This document shows, in pieces, positions 1 through 7,514 of a DNA stretch of 64,000 bases. Origin of the DNA: Deltaproteobacteria bacterium Ga0077539 (GTDB taxonomy: Bacteria; Myxococcota_A; Polyangia; Polyangiales; Ga0077539); contig LNEO01000123.1 of the NCBI GenBank assembly GCA_001465015.1, forward strand, positions 202,827 through 266,826, in the 5' to 3' direction. The position numbers and the translations under genes are program-made. Under the pieces are notes generated by a model. The model did no database searches, was not told the DNA's origin, and was given only the letters and a program-made list of their open reading frames with translations. The number at the start of each line of letters is the position of its first letter. The stretch's first letter is position 1.

Positions 1-1
1 G

Positions 2-637
2 TATCTCGCTTCGTTTACCGCGGCGGGCTTCGCCGACGGCGTGACGCAGAACAACATCACCGCGGCGATCGCCGAGTACGAGCGCTCGCTGCGAACGCCC
101 TCGCGCTTCGACCAGTGGATGCTGGGCGACGACGACGCGATCACCAGCGCTGAGCGACGCGGATACGACACGTTCAAGTCGGTGGGCTGCACCTCGTGCC
201 ACACCGGCGCCGGCATCGGCGGCGCGAGCTACCAGCGCATGGGCGCCGTTCGAAACTACTTCGCCGACCGCGGAAACCTCACCGAGGCGGACAACGGCCG
301 CTTCAACGTCACCCGTCAGGAGGGCGACCGTCACATGTTCAAGGTGCCGCTGCTCCGCAACGTGGAGCTCACCGCGCCGTACCTCCACGATGGAACCCAG
401 GCGACGCTTCCAGACGTCGTGCGAACGATGGGGCGCTATCAGCTCGGCATCGACCTCACGGCGGCGCAGGTCGAAGACCTGGTCGCGTGGTTGAAGAGCC
501 TGACGGGAGAGCTTCCCGCGACCGCTCGAGAGCCTGCGCGACCGGCGGGGACGCAAACACCAACGGCCAACGGTGACGCGAGCGCGCCTGCGCCCGATGC
601 CGGCGCTGTTGCTCCGCGCCGCGGACGAGCCGGCTGA
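2..637 (+). CDS. Di-haem cytochrome c peroxidase / MauG-family protein, C-terminal part (5' truncated)
   Basis: The frame is open from base 2, so the gene starts outside the window. What remains is the C-terminal haem domain of the bacterial cytochrome c peroxidase/MauG family, periplasmic enzymes that use two c-type haems to reduce peroxide or oxidise a partner. Visible are the haem-attachment motif CTSCH (bases 189-203), then the family signature MFKVPLLRNVELTAPYLHDG with the methionine that can serve as axial ligand, followed by TLPDVV and an amphipathic end helix (LVAWLKSLTGELP). The last 35 residues or so are a Pro/Ala/Thr-rich tail that the family usually lacks. The N-terminal haem domain and signal peptide are missing from view, so peroxidase and other MauG-like roles cannot be separated. 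The stop at 635-637 is followed by a strong hairpin at 689-710. Confidence 0.9.
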   Translation, partial: YLASFTAAGFADGVTQNNITAAIAEYERSLRTPSRFDQWMLGDDDAITSAERRGYDTFKSVGCTSCHTGAGIGGASYQRMGAVRNYFADRGNLTEADNGRFNVTRQEGDRHMFKVPLLRNVELTAPYLHDGTQATLPDVVRTMGRYQLGIDLTAAQVEDLVAWLKSLTGELPATAREPARPAGTQTPTANGDASAPAPDAGAVAPRRGRAG

Positions 638-688
638 GCACGGCCTCGACTTCGGTCGAGTCACGCACGAGAGGGGGAGAAACGCGAA

Positions 689-710
689 GGGCCGGGAGTG
701 AGCCCGGCCC
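689..710. terminator. GC-rich hairpin between peroxidase gene and tRNA-Lys
   Basis: Perfect 8-bp inverted repeat GGGCCGGG / CCCGGCCC around a 6-base loop (AGTGAG). It lies between the stop of the peroxidase-like gene (plus) and the 3' end of the minus-strand tRNA group, where a bidirectional terminator is expected. There is no T-tract on either side, so Rho-independent termination is not certain. Confidence 0.5.
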
Positions 711-730
711 TGATCGCGTCGTTGAGCATG

Positions 731-806
731 TGGTGGGTGATGAAGGACTTGAACCTTCAGCCAACGGATTAAGAGTCCGCTGCTCTACCGATTGAGCTAA
801 TCACCC
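731..806 (-). tRNA. tRNA-Lys (anticodon CTT)
   Basis: Cloverleaf read on the minus strand: acceptor GGGTGAT paired with ATCACCC, D-arm GCTC/GAGC, anticodon stem GCGGA/TCCGT with loop CTCTTAA (anticodon CTT), and T-loop TTCAAGT. The discriminator is A, and CCA is encoded at 733-731. It is the last gene of a minus-strand group His-Arg-Lys and ends about 20 bases before the hairpin at 689-710. Confidence 0.95.
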
Positions 807-862
807 AGATTTGTACTCGAGACTGCCGCCGTCTACTTCGTTCGCGTCGCTCTTTCGAGCTG

Positions 863-936
<74 letters not shown>

Positions 937-1014
937 TTCGACGGCGCGGTCTCTATCACCGGCATCTTCAGCTCGTCAACATTGCTGTCTCGAACTTTGT
1001 CTGCCGATGACCGG

Positions 1015-1088
1015 GGTGACCAACGGGATTTGAACCCGCGACATTCGGAACCACAATCCGACGCTCTACCGACTGAGCTATGGCCACC
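1015..1088 (-). tRNA. tRNA-His (anticodon GTG)
   Basis: Minus-strand cloverleaf: acceptor GTGGCCA/TGGTCAC with one G-T pair, D-arm GCTC/GAGC, anticodon loop TTGTGGT (anticodon GTG), T-loop TTCAAAT. The extra 5' nucleotide G(-1), from C1088, faces discriminator C73 (from G1015), the hallmark of histidine tRNAs. The 3' CCA is not encoded (CCG follows). It is the first gene of the minus-strand group and lies about 90 bases from the promoter at 1177-1205. Confidence 0.95.
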
Positions 1089-1176
1089 ATCGTTGCTTCG
1101 TCTTCAGCGCTCTGCGCCTCCGACGATGCTGTGCTCTCCCGAGGACTTGCGTCCACCGTTCGAGCACGGGGCGCGG

Positions 1177-1205
1177 TGTATAAATGCTCTGTCGCAGGTC
1201 GTCAA
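1177..1205 (-). promoter_or_regulatory. Sigma70-type promoter for the tRNA-His-Arg-Lys group
   Basis: On the minus strand, TTGACG (1205-1200) and TATACA (1182-1177) are separated by exactly 17 bases, a near-consensus -35/-10 pair. The -10 is followed by a GC-only run (CCGCGCCCCG), as in stable-RNA promoters with a GC-rich discriminator that are under stringent control. The predicted start is near 1170, some 80 bases before tRNA-His. Confidence 0.75.
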
Positions 1206-1295
1206 CATCCCGACCTTCGATGGTGAACGATCGCGGTCGTTCGTCGGCGACGGCACCTTCTCGGCGACAACGTTTGTCGATGCGAACATCCGCAG

Positions 1296-1324
1296 GTGAC
1301 AGCGCGCAATTGCGTTGTTAGGGT
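1296..1324 (+). promoter_or_regulatory. Candidate promoter for the tRNA-Pro-Arg group
   Basis: GTGACA (1296-1301), a 17-base spacer, then TAGGGT (1319-1324) and a GC-rich run (CCGCGCCC) lie just ahead of tRNA-Pro at 1351. The -35 matches TTGACA at five of six positions. The -10 is poor, so the call rests mainly on position, spacing and the stable-RNA-like discriminator. Confidence 0.4.
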
Positions 1325-1350
1325 CCGCGCCCTCGATACGAGGTCACCCT

Positions 1351-1427
1351 CGGGGCGTTGCACAGCCTGGTAGTGCGCCAGCTTTGGGAGCTGGATGTCG
1401 TCGGTTCGAATCCGGCCGCCCCGACCA
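1351..1427 (+). tRNA. tRNA-Pro (anticodon TGG)
   Basis: Cloverleaf on plus: acceptor CGGGGCG/CGCCCCG, starting with the C1 typical of bacterial tRNA-Pro, anticodon stem CCAGC/GCTGG with loop TTTGGGA (anticodon TGG), and T-loop TTCGAAT. The discriminator is A and CCA is encoded at 1425-1427. It is followed after about 23 bases by tRNA-Arg(TCT), probably in one transcript. Confidence 0.95.
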
Positions 1428-1450
1428 CACGCAGACAGCCAACGGATTCT

Positions 1451-1527
1451 GCGCCCGTAGCTCAGTTGGATAGAGCAGCGGCCTTCTAAGCCGACGGTCA
1501 GGGGTTCGATTCCCTTCGGGCGCGCCA
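1451..1527 (+). tRNA. tRNA-Arg (anticodon TCT)
   Basis: Cloverleaf on plus: acceptor GCGCCCG/CGGGCGC, D-arm GCTC/GAGC, anticodon loop CTTCTAA (anticodon TCT) and T-loop TTCGATT. The discriminator is G and CCA is encoded at 1525-1527. The acceptor stem is identical to that of tRNA-Arg(TCG) at 863-936, although the two genes sit on opposite strands and only this one encodes its CCA. Confidence 0.95.
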
Positions 1528-1592
1528 TCGACCGTGTCGCGCCAACAGCGTCGCTGAAATGCGACCGATTGGTTGGTACGGTCTGGTCATCG

Positions 1593-2498
1593 ATGTACGC
1601 GTTCGTTCGCTTCAAGCTTCCGAGCGGTGCCTCTGTCGACCTGGGACACGGAGACATCATCGGTCGACTTTCGACCGCGGCGCTTTGCGTGGACGATCCG
1701 CGGGTCTCCGAGGCGCACGCGATGGTGAGCATTCGCCGCGGCGAGCTGGTGCTCTTGTCGCTTCGTCGAATGTTCTCGGTCCGCGCCAAGCCGCTGAGCG
1801 AGGTGGTGCTGCGCGACGGCATGTCGATCGACCTGGCCGAAGGGGTCACGCTGGTGGTCGAGGACGTTCACGTCCCCGACAAAGTGCTCGCGCTCTCGAT
1901 GGAAGGCATCGGCTCGACGATCCTTCCTGCGACCGCGAGCCTGAGGATCGAGCCTCTGCCGACGCTCTTGCCTCGGTTCGAGCACGACGCTGACCTGCAC
2001 CTCTGGTGGAACGGCCACGAGTGGCGCGCGCAGCTTCGGGGCGCGAAGGTGCGAGCCGTCAACGACGGCGACGAGCTGGTGCTCGGCTCGAAGCGAGCTC
2101 GCTTCGAGCTCGTCGAGAACACCGGGAGCGAGACGACCGCGATCGCGCGCGCGACGAGCGCTCCGCTGCGGATCATCGCGTGGTTCGACACGGTCGAGAT
2201 TCACCGCGAAGGAATGCCCGCGGTCACGATCTCTGGCGTCGGCGCTCGCGTGCTGAGCGAGCTGGTCGCCTTCGACGGCCCGGTCGAGTGGCAGATCGCC
2301 GCGCGCGAAGTCTGGAGCGATCCGAGCGACGTCGCGCTGGACGCGCAGGAGCTCCGACACCGTTGGGACGTCACCCTCGCCCGCTTGCGCGCAAAGCTCC
2401 GCGAAGCCGGGGTGCGGGCGGACCTCGTTCGGTCGACCGGCGCGGGCCTCGTGCAGCTCGTTCGATACCCGAGCGACGTGCTCGAGGACCGTCGGTAG
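1593..2498 (+). CDS. FHA-domain protein with C-terminal winged-helix DNA-binding domain
   Basis: A 301-residue cytoplasmic protein. Residues about 1-100 have the layout of an FHA phosphothreonine-binding domain (VDLGHGDIIGRLS, then RVSEAHAMVSIRRGELVL and an ADPLS/RDGMSIDL-like end). A second beta-rich segment follows at about 115-195. The C-terminal 100 residues resemble an OmpR-type winged helix: VTISGVGARVLSEL, REVW, a helix rich in Arg/Leu (RHRWDVTLARLRAKLREAGV) and a final hairpin GAGLVQLV. It therefore looks like a transcription factor controlled by binding a phosphorylated protein rather than by an Asp-phosphorylated receiver. It converges on the Ser/Thr kinase at 2536-4053, a natural partner. 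I preferred the ATG at 1593 over an upstream TTG at 1569. No clear Shine-Dalgarno is visible. Confidence 0.75.
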   Translation: MYAFVRFKLPSGASVDLGHGDIIGRLSTAALCVDDPRVSEAHAMVSIRRGELVLLSLRRMFSVRAKPLSEVVLRDGMSIDLAEGVTLVVEDVHVPDKVLALSMEGIGSTILPATASLRIEPLPTLLPRFEHDADLHLWWNGHEWRAQLRGAKVRAVNDGDELVLGSKRARFELVENTGSETTAIARATSAPLRIIAWFDTVEIHREGMPAVTISGVGARVLSELVAFDGPVEWQIAAREVWSDPSDVALDAQELRHRWDVTLARLRAKLREAGVRADLVRSTGAGLVQLVRYPSDVLEDRR

Positions 2499-2535
2499 CG
2501 CGCATCGAAGAGCGCGCTCGCGCGCAGGGCCTCTC

Positions 2536-4053
2536 TCACATCGCCGACGCGACGAACCGCAGCGAGTAGCTCACGGGGTTGCGTGGCCACGACGCAGCTC
2601 GCAGCGCACGGTCGACGCAGGTGAACTCTGCCTGGGTTCCGACCATCTGCTCGTGGCGCTCGTTGCGAACAACCGTCCCGCGCGCGTCGATCGTGAGCTC
2701 GACGCTGACCACTGCGTCGCCGAGCGTGTGCGATGCGAGCTCGACGCAAGCAGCGATCGGCCCTTCGATCCTCGGAAGGACGTCTCTCGCGGCCTCGTCG
2801 TCGTTGACGCCGCCAAAGTTGAACTGAAGCCGCGTCCCGAGCGGCGTGTACCTCGGGCCCTGCGCGGTCTGATCGAAGCGAAGGGGAACGGGCGACGGTC
2901 GGTCCGGCACGACCACGTCTTCGCGAACAAACGGCGCCATCGGCCGCGCCTCGCGCGGGACCAACGCGCTCGTCACGACGCTCGAAGCGACGGCGAGGAG
3001 CACGACTGCGACGACCGCCAGCGCGACTGTTTGGGTGCGGCTCGGAGCGACCGCGCGGATCGTCGGCGACCCTGCGCTCGGCTTCGAGGGGAGCTCGTGG
3101 GTGCTCGCGGTCGCGATCGCCAGTGAATTTGCAGACTGTGCGCCATGCTCTGCGCGAACTACCGGCGCGCCGACGTATCCGCCGTACGACGAATCAGGCG
3201 GCGTCTCGGGCTCATCGCGCGTGGTCGTTGTCCGCTCGGCGAGGATCGCGCCGATGGCCGCGGACACCGCTTCGGCGCTCGTGGGTCTGGCGTCGCGCGA
3301 TCGCGCGATCATCGCCGTCACGAGCGCTTGCAGCGCGACAGGAACATCCGCAGGCCACGCGTCGATCGTCGCCGACGGGTCGAGGGGCGCGCGCACCATG
3401 GCGTGCGCTCCGAGCACCATCTTGGCGACGAGCAGCCCGAGCGAATACAGGTCGCTTCGCGCGTCGACCACGGCGCCATCGAGCTGCTCGGGCGCCATGA
3501 AAGCCGGTGTTCCGACGACGTTGCCGGTCCACGTGAGCGACTCCTGGCCGTCGATCGACGCGACGCGAATCACGCCGAAATCAATGATCTTCGCGCGCTC
3601 ACCGCCAGACTCGCGCACGAGCATCACGTTGGACGGCTTGAGGTCTCGGTGCACGACGCCCGCCGCGTGGAGCGCGCCGAGGCCCTCGGCGACGTCGATC
3701 GCGATGCGCGCGGCGCGCTCCCAAGGGAGCCTGTCAGCGTGCGCGAGCAGCTCGGAGAGGGTCGGTCCATCGAGCAGCTCCATCACGAAGAACGCAGGGT
3801 CGTGGTCGAGCACGAGGTCGAGCGTCGCGACGAGCGAGGGGCTCTTGACCGTCGCGCTGACGGTCGCCTCTCGTCGAAACCGCTCGAGCGAGACGCCGTC
3901 GCGCAAGAACTCGTCTCGCACGACCTTGAGCGCCACGCGCCGCTGCGCGCGCAGGTCTTCGGCCTCGAAGACGGCGCCCATCCCGCCCTTGGCGATGGGA
4001 TAGAGCACACGATATCGACCCGCGAGTGTTTTTCCGACGAGCTCGTCGCTCAT
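2536..4053 (-). CDS. Membrane-anchored Hanks-type serine/threonine protein kinase
   Basis: A 505-residue receptor-like kinase. The kinase domain (about 14-272) is complete: Gly-loop AKGGMGAVFEA, ATP-positioning Lys43 (VALKVV), catalytic loop HRDLKPSN with Asp137, DFG at 158-160 and APE at 187-189. Residues 275-340 are a Pro/Thr-rich linker. A single membrane segment spans about 342-364, and the last 140 residues should be periplasmic. That end resembles the short Cys-containing C-terminal module seen in myxobacterial AgmX-like proteins (DARGTVVRNERHEQM, a Cys, then a YSLRF beta strand). The start is the ATG at 4053 (MSDELVGKTL). An in-frame upstream extension is rejected because it lacks domain content. 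The stop is 37 bases from the convergent FHA regulator, which may be its phospho-partner. Confidence 0.95.
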   Translation of the reverse strand: MSDELVGKTLAGRYRVLYPIAKGGMGAVFEAEDLRAQRRVALKVVRDEFLRDGVSLERFRREATVSATVKSPSLVATLDLVLDHDPAFFVMELLDGPTLSELLAHADRLPWERAARIAIDVAEGLGALHAAGVVHRDLKPSNVMLVRESGGERAKIIDFGVIRVASIDGQESLTWTGNVVGTPAFMAPEQLDGAVVDARSDLYSLGLLVAKMVLGAHAMVRAPLDPSATIDAWPADVPVALQALVTAMIARSRDARPTSAEAVSAAIGAILAERTTTTRDEPETPPDSSYGGYVGAPVVRAEHGAQSANSLAIATASTHELPSKPSAGSPTIRAVAPSRTQTVALAVVAVVLLAVASSVVTSALVPREARPMAPFVREDVVVPDRPSPVPLRFDQTAQGPRYTPLGTRLQFNFGGVNDDEAARDVLPRIEGPIAACVELASHTLGDAVVSVELTIDARGTVVRNERHEQMVGTQAEFTCVDRALRAASWPRNPVSYSLRFVASAM

Positions 4054-4228
4054 GAGTTTCCCGCGTGAGTCATGGCACGAGCGGCCGCTGTCCGCGCGCA
4101 AACACCGGATTCTTGTGAGACCGCTGTGAGCGCCAGCGGACGCGCGCAGTGGCCGGTGACCGAGGGAGCGAGCGACGCTCCCGTGCCGGATTGCTGGCGC
4201 AGCCGGGCATCGCCGAGGACCGCGAGGG

Positions 4229-4654
4229 TCATTTCATGCCGTCATCGTAGCGACGACGGGTCCACTGGATGGCGCGGCGATCGTTGAGCCAGCGCGCGGC
4301 CTGTCGCCATCCTCCACGCGCGTCTTCGCCGACGAGAATGAGCACGGTGCGATCCGTGTCGACGCCCGGAAACGGAATGGCCATTCCGCACGGCTCGGAG
4401 GCGAGAAGGTGCTCGCCCGCCCGCGCTGCCTCGGCGATTTCGACGCGGCACGCCCTCGCGCTGTTTTCGCCGTCGCAGCGCACTCGCACGGCGAGCTCGA
4501 CGCCGAGCGCGGGGCGCCAGACCCCCTGGCGGGCGACTCGACCGGCTGGGGCTAGCTCGAGGTACGCGGCCCCGCCCCCGACTGCCACCCCGGTCGAGCA
4601 GGCGGTGACGAGCACGAAGAGCGGCGCGAAGTTGAGGAATCGGGCGGATGGCAC
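4229..4654 (-). CDS. Small predicted lipoprotein, function unknown
   Basis: A 141-residue protein with an N-terminal hydrophobic signal and a lipobox ending in VTAC (Cys about residue 19), so probably exported and lipidated. The mature part has several Arg-rich beta-type stretches and three further Cys residues, which could form a disulfide. I recognise no family. It starts with GTG at 4654, leaving only about 32 bases to the divergent VanW-domain gene at 4687, so the true start of one of the two may be slightly different. The 175-base stretch between this gene and the kinase shows no further gene. Confidence 0.65.
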   Translation of the reverse strand: MPSARFLNFAPLFVLVTACSTGVAVGGGAAYLELAPAGRVARQGVWRPALGVELAVRVRCDGENSARACRVEIAEAARAGEHLLASEPCGMAIPFPGVDTDRTVLILVGEDARGGWRQAARWLNDRRAIQWTRRRYDDGMK

Positions 4655-4686
4655 TATGGGAAGATCGTGCCACGAGCGAGCGCCAA

Positions 4687-6273
4687 ATGAACCTTCCTCC
4701 GCTGCCAGTTCTCGGGATGGTCTTCGCCGTCGTCGGCGGGGTGTCGGGCTACCTGCTCTTGCCCGAGCAAGGCGTGAGCGCCGCGCAGCGTCCGAGGATT
4801 CGAATTCTGGGGCGTGAAATTCAACCGGGCCGCGACGCGATGGCGACCGCTCGCGAGGTCGCTCGAGGATTTCTCAGAGAGCACGTTCGCATCACCGCGC
4901 GGGTGACGGTGACCGTCCAGCAAGGCGAGTCCTTTCAAACCCGAGAAGAAGACCGGGTGATCGATCGAACGCGCGCGGACCTCGGGGCGCGCGTGGACGA
5001 GCGCATGCTCGCGCACCTCATCGCTGCCGCGACGGACCCGACCTCGCCGCTGCTCCGCCACCACGCGACGATCGCCGCGGGGCAGCCCGTGGATCTGCCG
5101 ATGCCCGCGCACGTGGACGGCGCCGTCGCGATGCCGCTGCTCATGCAGCTCAAAGAGGACATCGATCATCAGCCGGTCGACGCGCGGCTCGACGTCGAGA
5201 GCCGAGCGGTCGTTCCTGAGCAGGCTGGGCGGTACATGGACGTGTACGCGACGCTCGCGAAGCTCGACGAGGCGCTCTCGCGGGGACAAGCAGAGATCCC
5301 TGCGGTGATCAGCACGACGCCCGCTCGCGTCACGCGCGCGCAGCTCGCGGGAATCGAGATGCGCGAGGTGCTCGGCTTCTTCGAGACCAACTACAACGCG
5401 GACGAGAGCAAGCGAGACCGCACGTACAACCTCCACCTCGCGGCGAGCAGGATCAACGGCTACGTCTGGATGCCGGGCGAAGTGTTCGACTTCAACGGGG
5501 TCGTCGGCGATCGAAGCGAAGCCAACGGCTTTCGGATGGCCACCGTGATCTCGGCCGGAGAGCTCATCGACGGCGTGGGAGGCGGCACCTGCCAGATCGC
5601 AGGAACGCTTCACGCAGCGAGCTTCTTCTCGGGCATGGAGATCCTCGATCGACGGCCGCACACGCGCCCGTCCGGCTACATCAAGATGGGCCTCGACGCG
5701 ACCGTCGTGTATCCGTCGATCAACCTCCGGATGCGCAACAACCTGCCGCACCCGGTGGTGATTCACACGAGGCTCGGAGGAGGCCTCGCGCGAATCGAGC
5801 TGCTCGGCCCCAGGCGAACGCGCTCTGTCACGTTCGTGCGAAAGATCATGCACGTCGATCGGTTTCCGACGAGGGACGTGCCGGACGTGAACCTCGCGCC
5901 TGGGCAGCGCGTGCTGACTCAGCGTGGGATTCCTGGGTTTCGCGTGCGTCGATATCGAATCGTGCGCGACGGTGACCAGGCGGTGCGCGAGCGCTGGGAG
6001 GACGTCTATCCGCCGACGGTCGAGATCTGGCACGTCGGGACCGGCGGCGGCTCTGGCAACGGTCCCAACCCCGACGATCACAGCGAGTACACAGCGGATC
6101 AGTACATGGCCACCTCGCAGAGCCCTGGCGAGACGCGCATGCTCGAGGTCCGTCGACCCGGCATGACCGGAACGCCAGGCTGGACCGTCGCGCAAGGCTT
6201 CACGCGGCTGCCGCCGACCGCGCCGACGCCCGCGCCCGCGGCGAACGCAGCGCCACGCGGCGGTCGTCGATGA
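4687..6273 (+). CDS. VanW-domain protein, predicted exported
   Basis: A 528-residue protein with an N-terminal membrane/signal segment (PVLGMVFAVVGGVSGYLLL) and then about 190 residues that look like the peptidoglycan-binding-type module usual ahead of VanW. The VanW domain covers about 235-400 and is well conserved: NLHLAASRINGYVWMPGEVFDFN, GDRSEANGF, and the signature GGGTCQIAGTLHAASFFSGM with its Cys, then RRPHTRPSGYIKMGLDATVVYPSINLRMRNN. The biochemical role of VanW is not settled, but it is linked to the cell wall. The tail is Pro/Ala-rich. The ATG at 4687 was chosen over an upstream ATG at 4648, which would overlap the divergent gene. The stop overlaps the coaBC start (ATGA), so the two are translationally coupled. 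Confidence 0.9.
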   Translation: MNLPPLPVLGMVFAVVGGVSGYLLLPEQGVSAAQRPRIRILGREIQPGRDAMATAREVARGFLREHVRITARVTVTVQQGESFQTREEDRVIDRTRADLGARVDERMLAHLIAAATDPTSPLLRHHATIAAGQPVDLPMPAHVDGAVAMPLLMQLKEDIDHQPVDARLDVESRAVVPEQAGRYMDVYATLAKLDEALSRGQAEIPAVISTTPARVTRAQLAGIEMREVLGFFETNYNADESKRDRTYNLHLAASRINGYVWMPGEVFDFNGVVGDRSEANGFRMATVISAGELIDGVGGGTCQIAGTLHAASFFSGMEILDRRPHTRPSGYIKMGLDATVVYPSINLRMRNNLPHPVVIHTRLGGGLARIELLGPRRTRSVTFVRKIMHVDRFPTRDVPDVNLAPGQRVLTQRGIPGFRVRRYRIVRDGDQAVRERWEDVYPPTVEIWHVGTGGGSGNGPNPDDHSEYTADQYMATSQSPGETRMLEVRRPGMTGTPGWTVAQGFTRLPPTAPTPAPAANAAPRGGRR

Positions 6274-7490
6274 GCGGACCGCTCGCTGGCCGAGAGGTGC
6301 TGCTGGTCGTGGGCGGCGGAATCGCCGCGTACAAGAGCGTCACGCTCGCGCGCGAGCTTTTGCGCGCAGGCGCAAAGGTCGAGACGATCCTCACGGACGC
6401 AGCGCAGAAGTTCGTCGGCGGCGTGACGTTCGCGGGCCTGACTGGCCGCGCGGCGCGCAACGAGCTCTGGGACGCGAGCTACTCGGGCGAGCTCCACGTC
6501 GAGCTCGCGTCGAGGGCCTCGATCATCGTCGTTGCGCCAGCGACCGCGGACCTGATGGCGCGCGCGGCCAACGGAATCGCCAATGACCTCGCGACGGCGA
6601 CGCTGTTGTGCGCGAAGAGCTCGATCGTCTACGCGCCCGCGATGCACCCTCGCATGTGGGAACACCCAGCGACGCGCGAGAACGTCGCGCGCCTCGTCGC
6701 GCGGGGCGCGCGCCTCGTCGGCCCGGTCATCGGTCCCCTCGCGAGCGGCGAGGTCGGCGTCGGACGCATGGAGGAGCCAGAGGTCATCGCGCGGCGCGTG
6801 GTCGAGTTGGCCTCGAGCGCCCGAGACCTCGAGGGCGTTCGCGTGCTCGTGACCGCGGGGCCCACGCACGAAGCGATCGATCCCGTGCGATTCATCGGCA
6901 ATCGGTCGAGCGGCAAGATGGGGCTGGCCATCGCGGACGCCGCGGTCGAGCGGGGCGCGACGGTGACCGTCGTTCATGGGCCGATCACGGCGCGCGCGTC
7001 GCACCACGAGTCGATCACCCGCGTCGCGGTGCGCTCGGCGCTCGAGATGCAAGCGGAGGTCGCCGCGCGCAGCGAAGATTCGGACGTGATCGTGATGGCG
7101 GCGGCGGTGGCCGACTACCGCCCGGACGTCGTGGCGACCCATAAAATCAAAAAGGGCCAGGATCGCCTGGTCCTCGAGCTCGTGAAGAACCCGGACATTC
7201 TCGCGGGGCTCGGCGCGTGGCGCGGGGCGAACAAGCGGCCGGTGCTCGTGGGATTCGCCGTCGAGACCGGCGACCTCGTGGGCTATGCGCGATCGAAGCT
7301 CTCGCGAAAGGGCTGCGACATGGTCGTCGCCAACCTGGCCGAGCACGGGTTCGAGGGCGACGACAACACGGTCACGATCGTCACGCGCGAGACCGCGGAA
7401 GAGATCAGTCGACGACCCAAGCGGGAGATCGCCGACCGAATTCTCGACGCCGCTCGAACGTTTCTCGATTCGTCGCAGAGCCGCGGCTGA
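6270..7490 (+). CDS. coaBC: Bifunctional CoaBC: phosphopantothenate-cysteine ligase / phosphopantothenoylcysteine decarboxylase
   Basis: A 406-residue bifunctional enzyme of coenzyme A synthesis. The N-terminal half is the flavin-dependent decarboxylase (CoaC): GGIAAYK at 16-22, the catalytic His76 in HVEL, and APATADLMARAANGIANDL. The C-terminal half is the ligase (CoaB): VTAGPTHEAIDPVRFIGNRSSGKMG at about 194-218, AAAVADYRP, HKIKK and NPDIL. Two CoaC motif positions differ from the E. coli enzyme: PAMHPRMW has His126 where E. coli has Asn, and LASGEVGVGRM has Ser159 where E. coli has the clamp Cys. Actinobacterial CoaBCs, as I remember them, also have His at the first position, so this may mark a subclass. 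The start ATG overlaps the VanW gene stop. Confidence 0.95.
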   Translation: MSGPLAGREVLLVVGGGIAAYKSVTLARELLRAGAKVETILTDAAQKFVGGVTFAGLTGRAARNELWDASYSGELHVELASRASIIVVAPATADLMARAANGIANDLATATLLCAKSSIVYAPAMHPRMWEHPATRENVARLVARGARLVGPVIGPLASGEVGVGRMEEPEVIARRVVELASSARDLEGVRVLVTAGPTHEAIDPVRFIGNRSSGKMGLAIADAAVERGATVTVVHGPITARASHHESITRVAVRSALEMQAEVAARSEDSDVIVMAAAVADYRPDVVATHKIKKGQDRLVLELVKNPDILAGLGAWRGANKRPVLVGFAVETGDLVGYARSKLSRKGCDMVVANLAEHGFEGDDNTVTIVTRETAEEISRRPKREIADRILDAARTFLDSSQSRG

Positions 7491-7514
7491 GCCTCTGGTA
7501 TCATCGCGTCAAAG

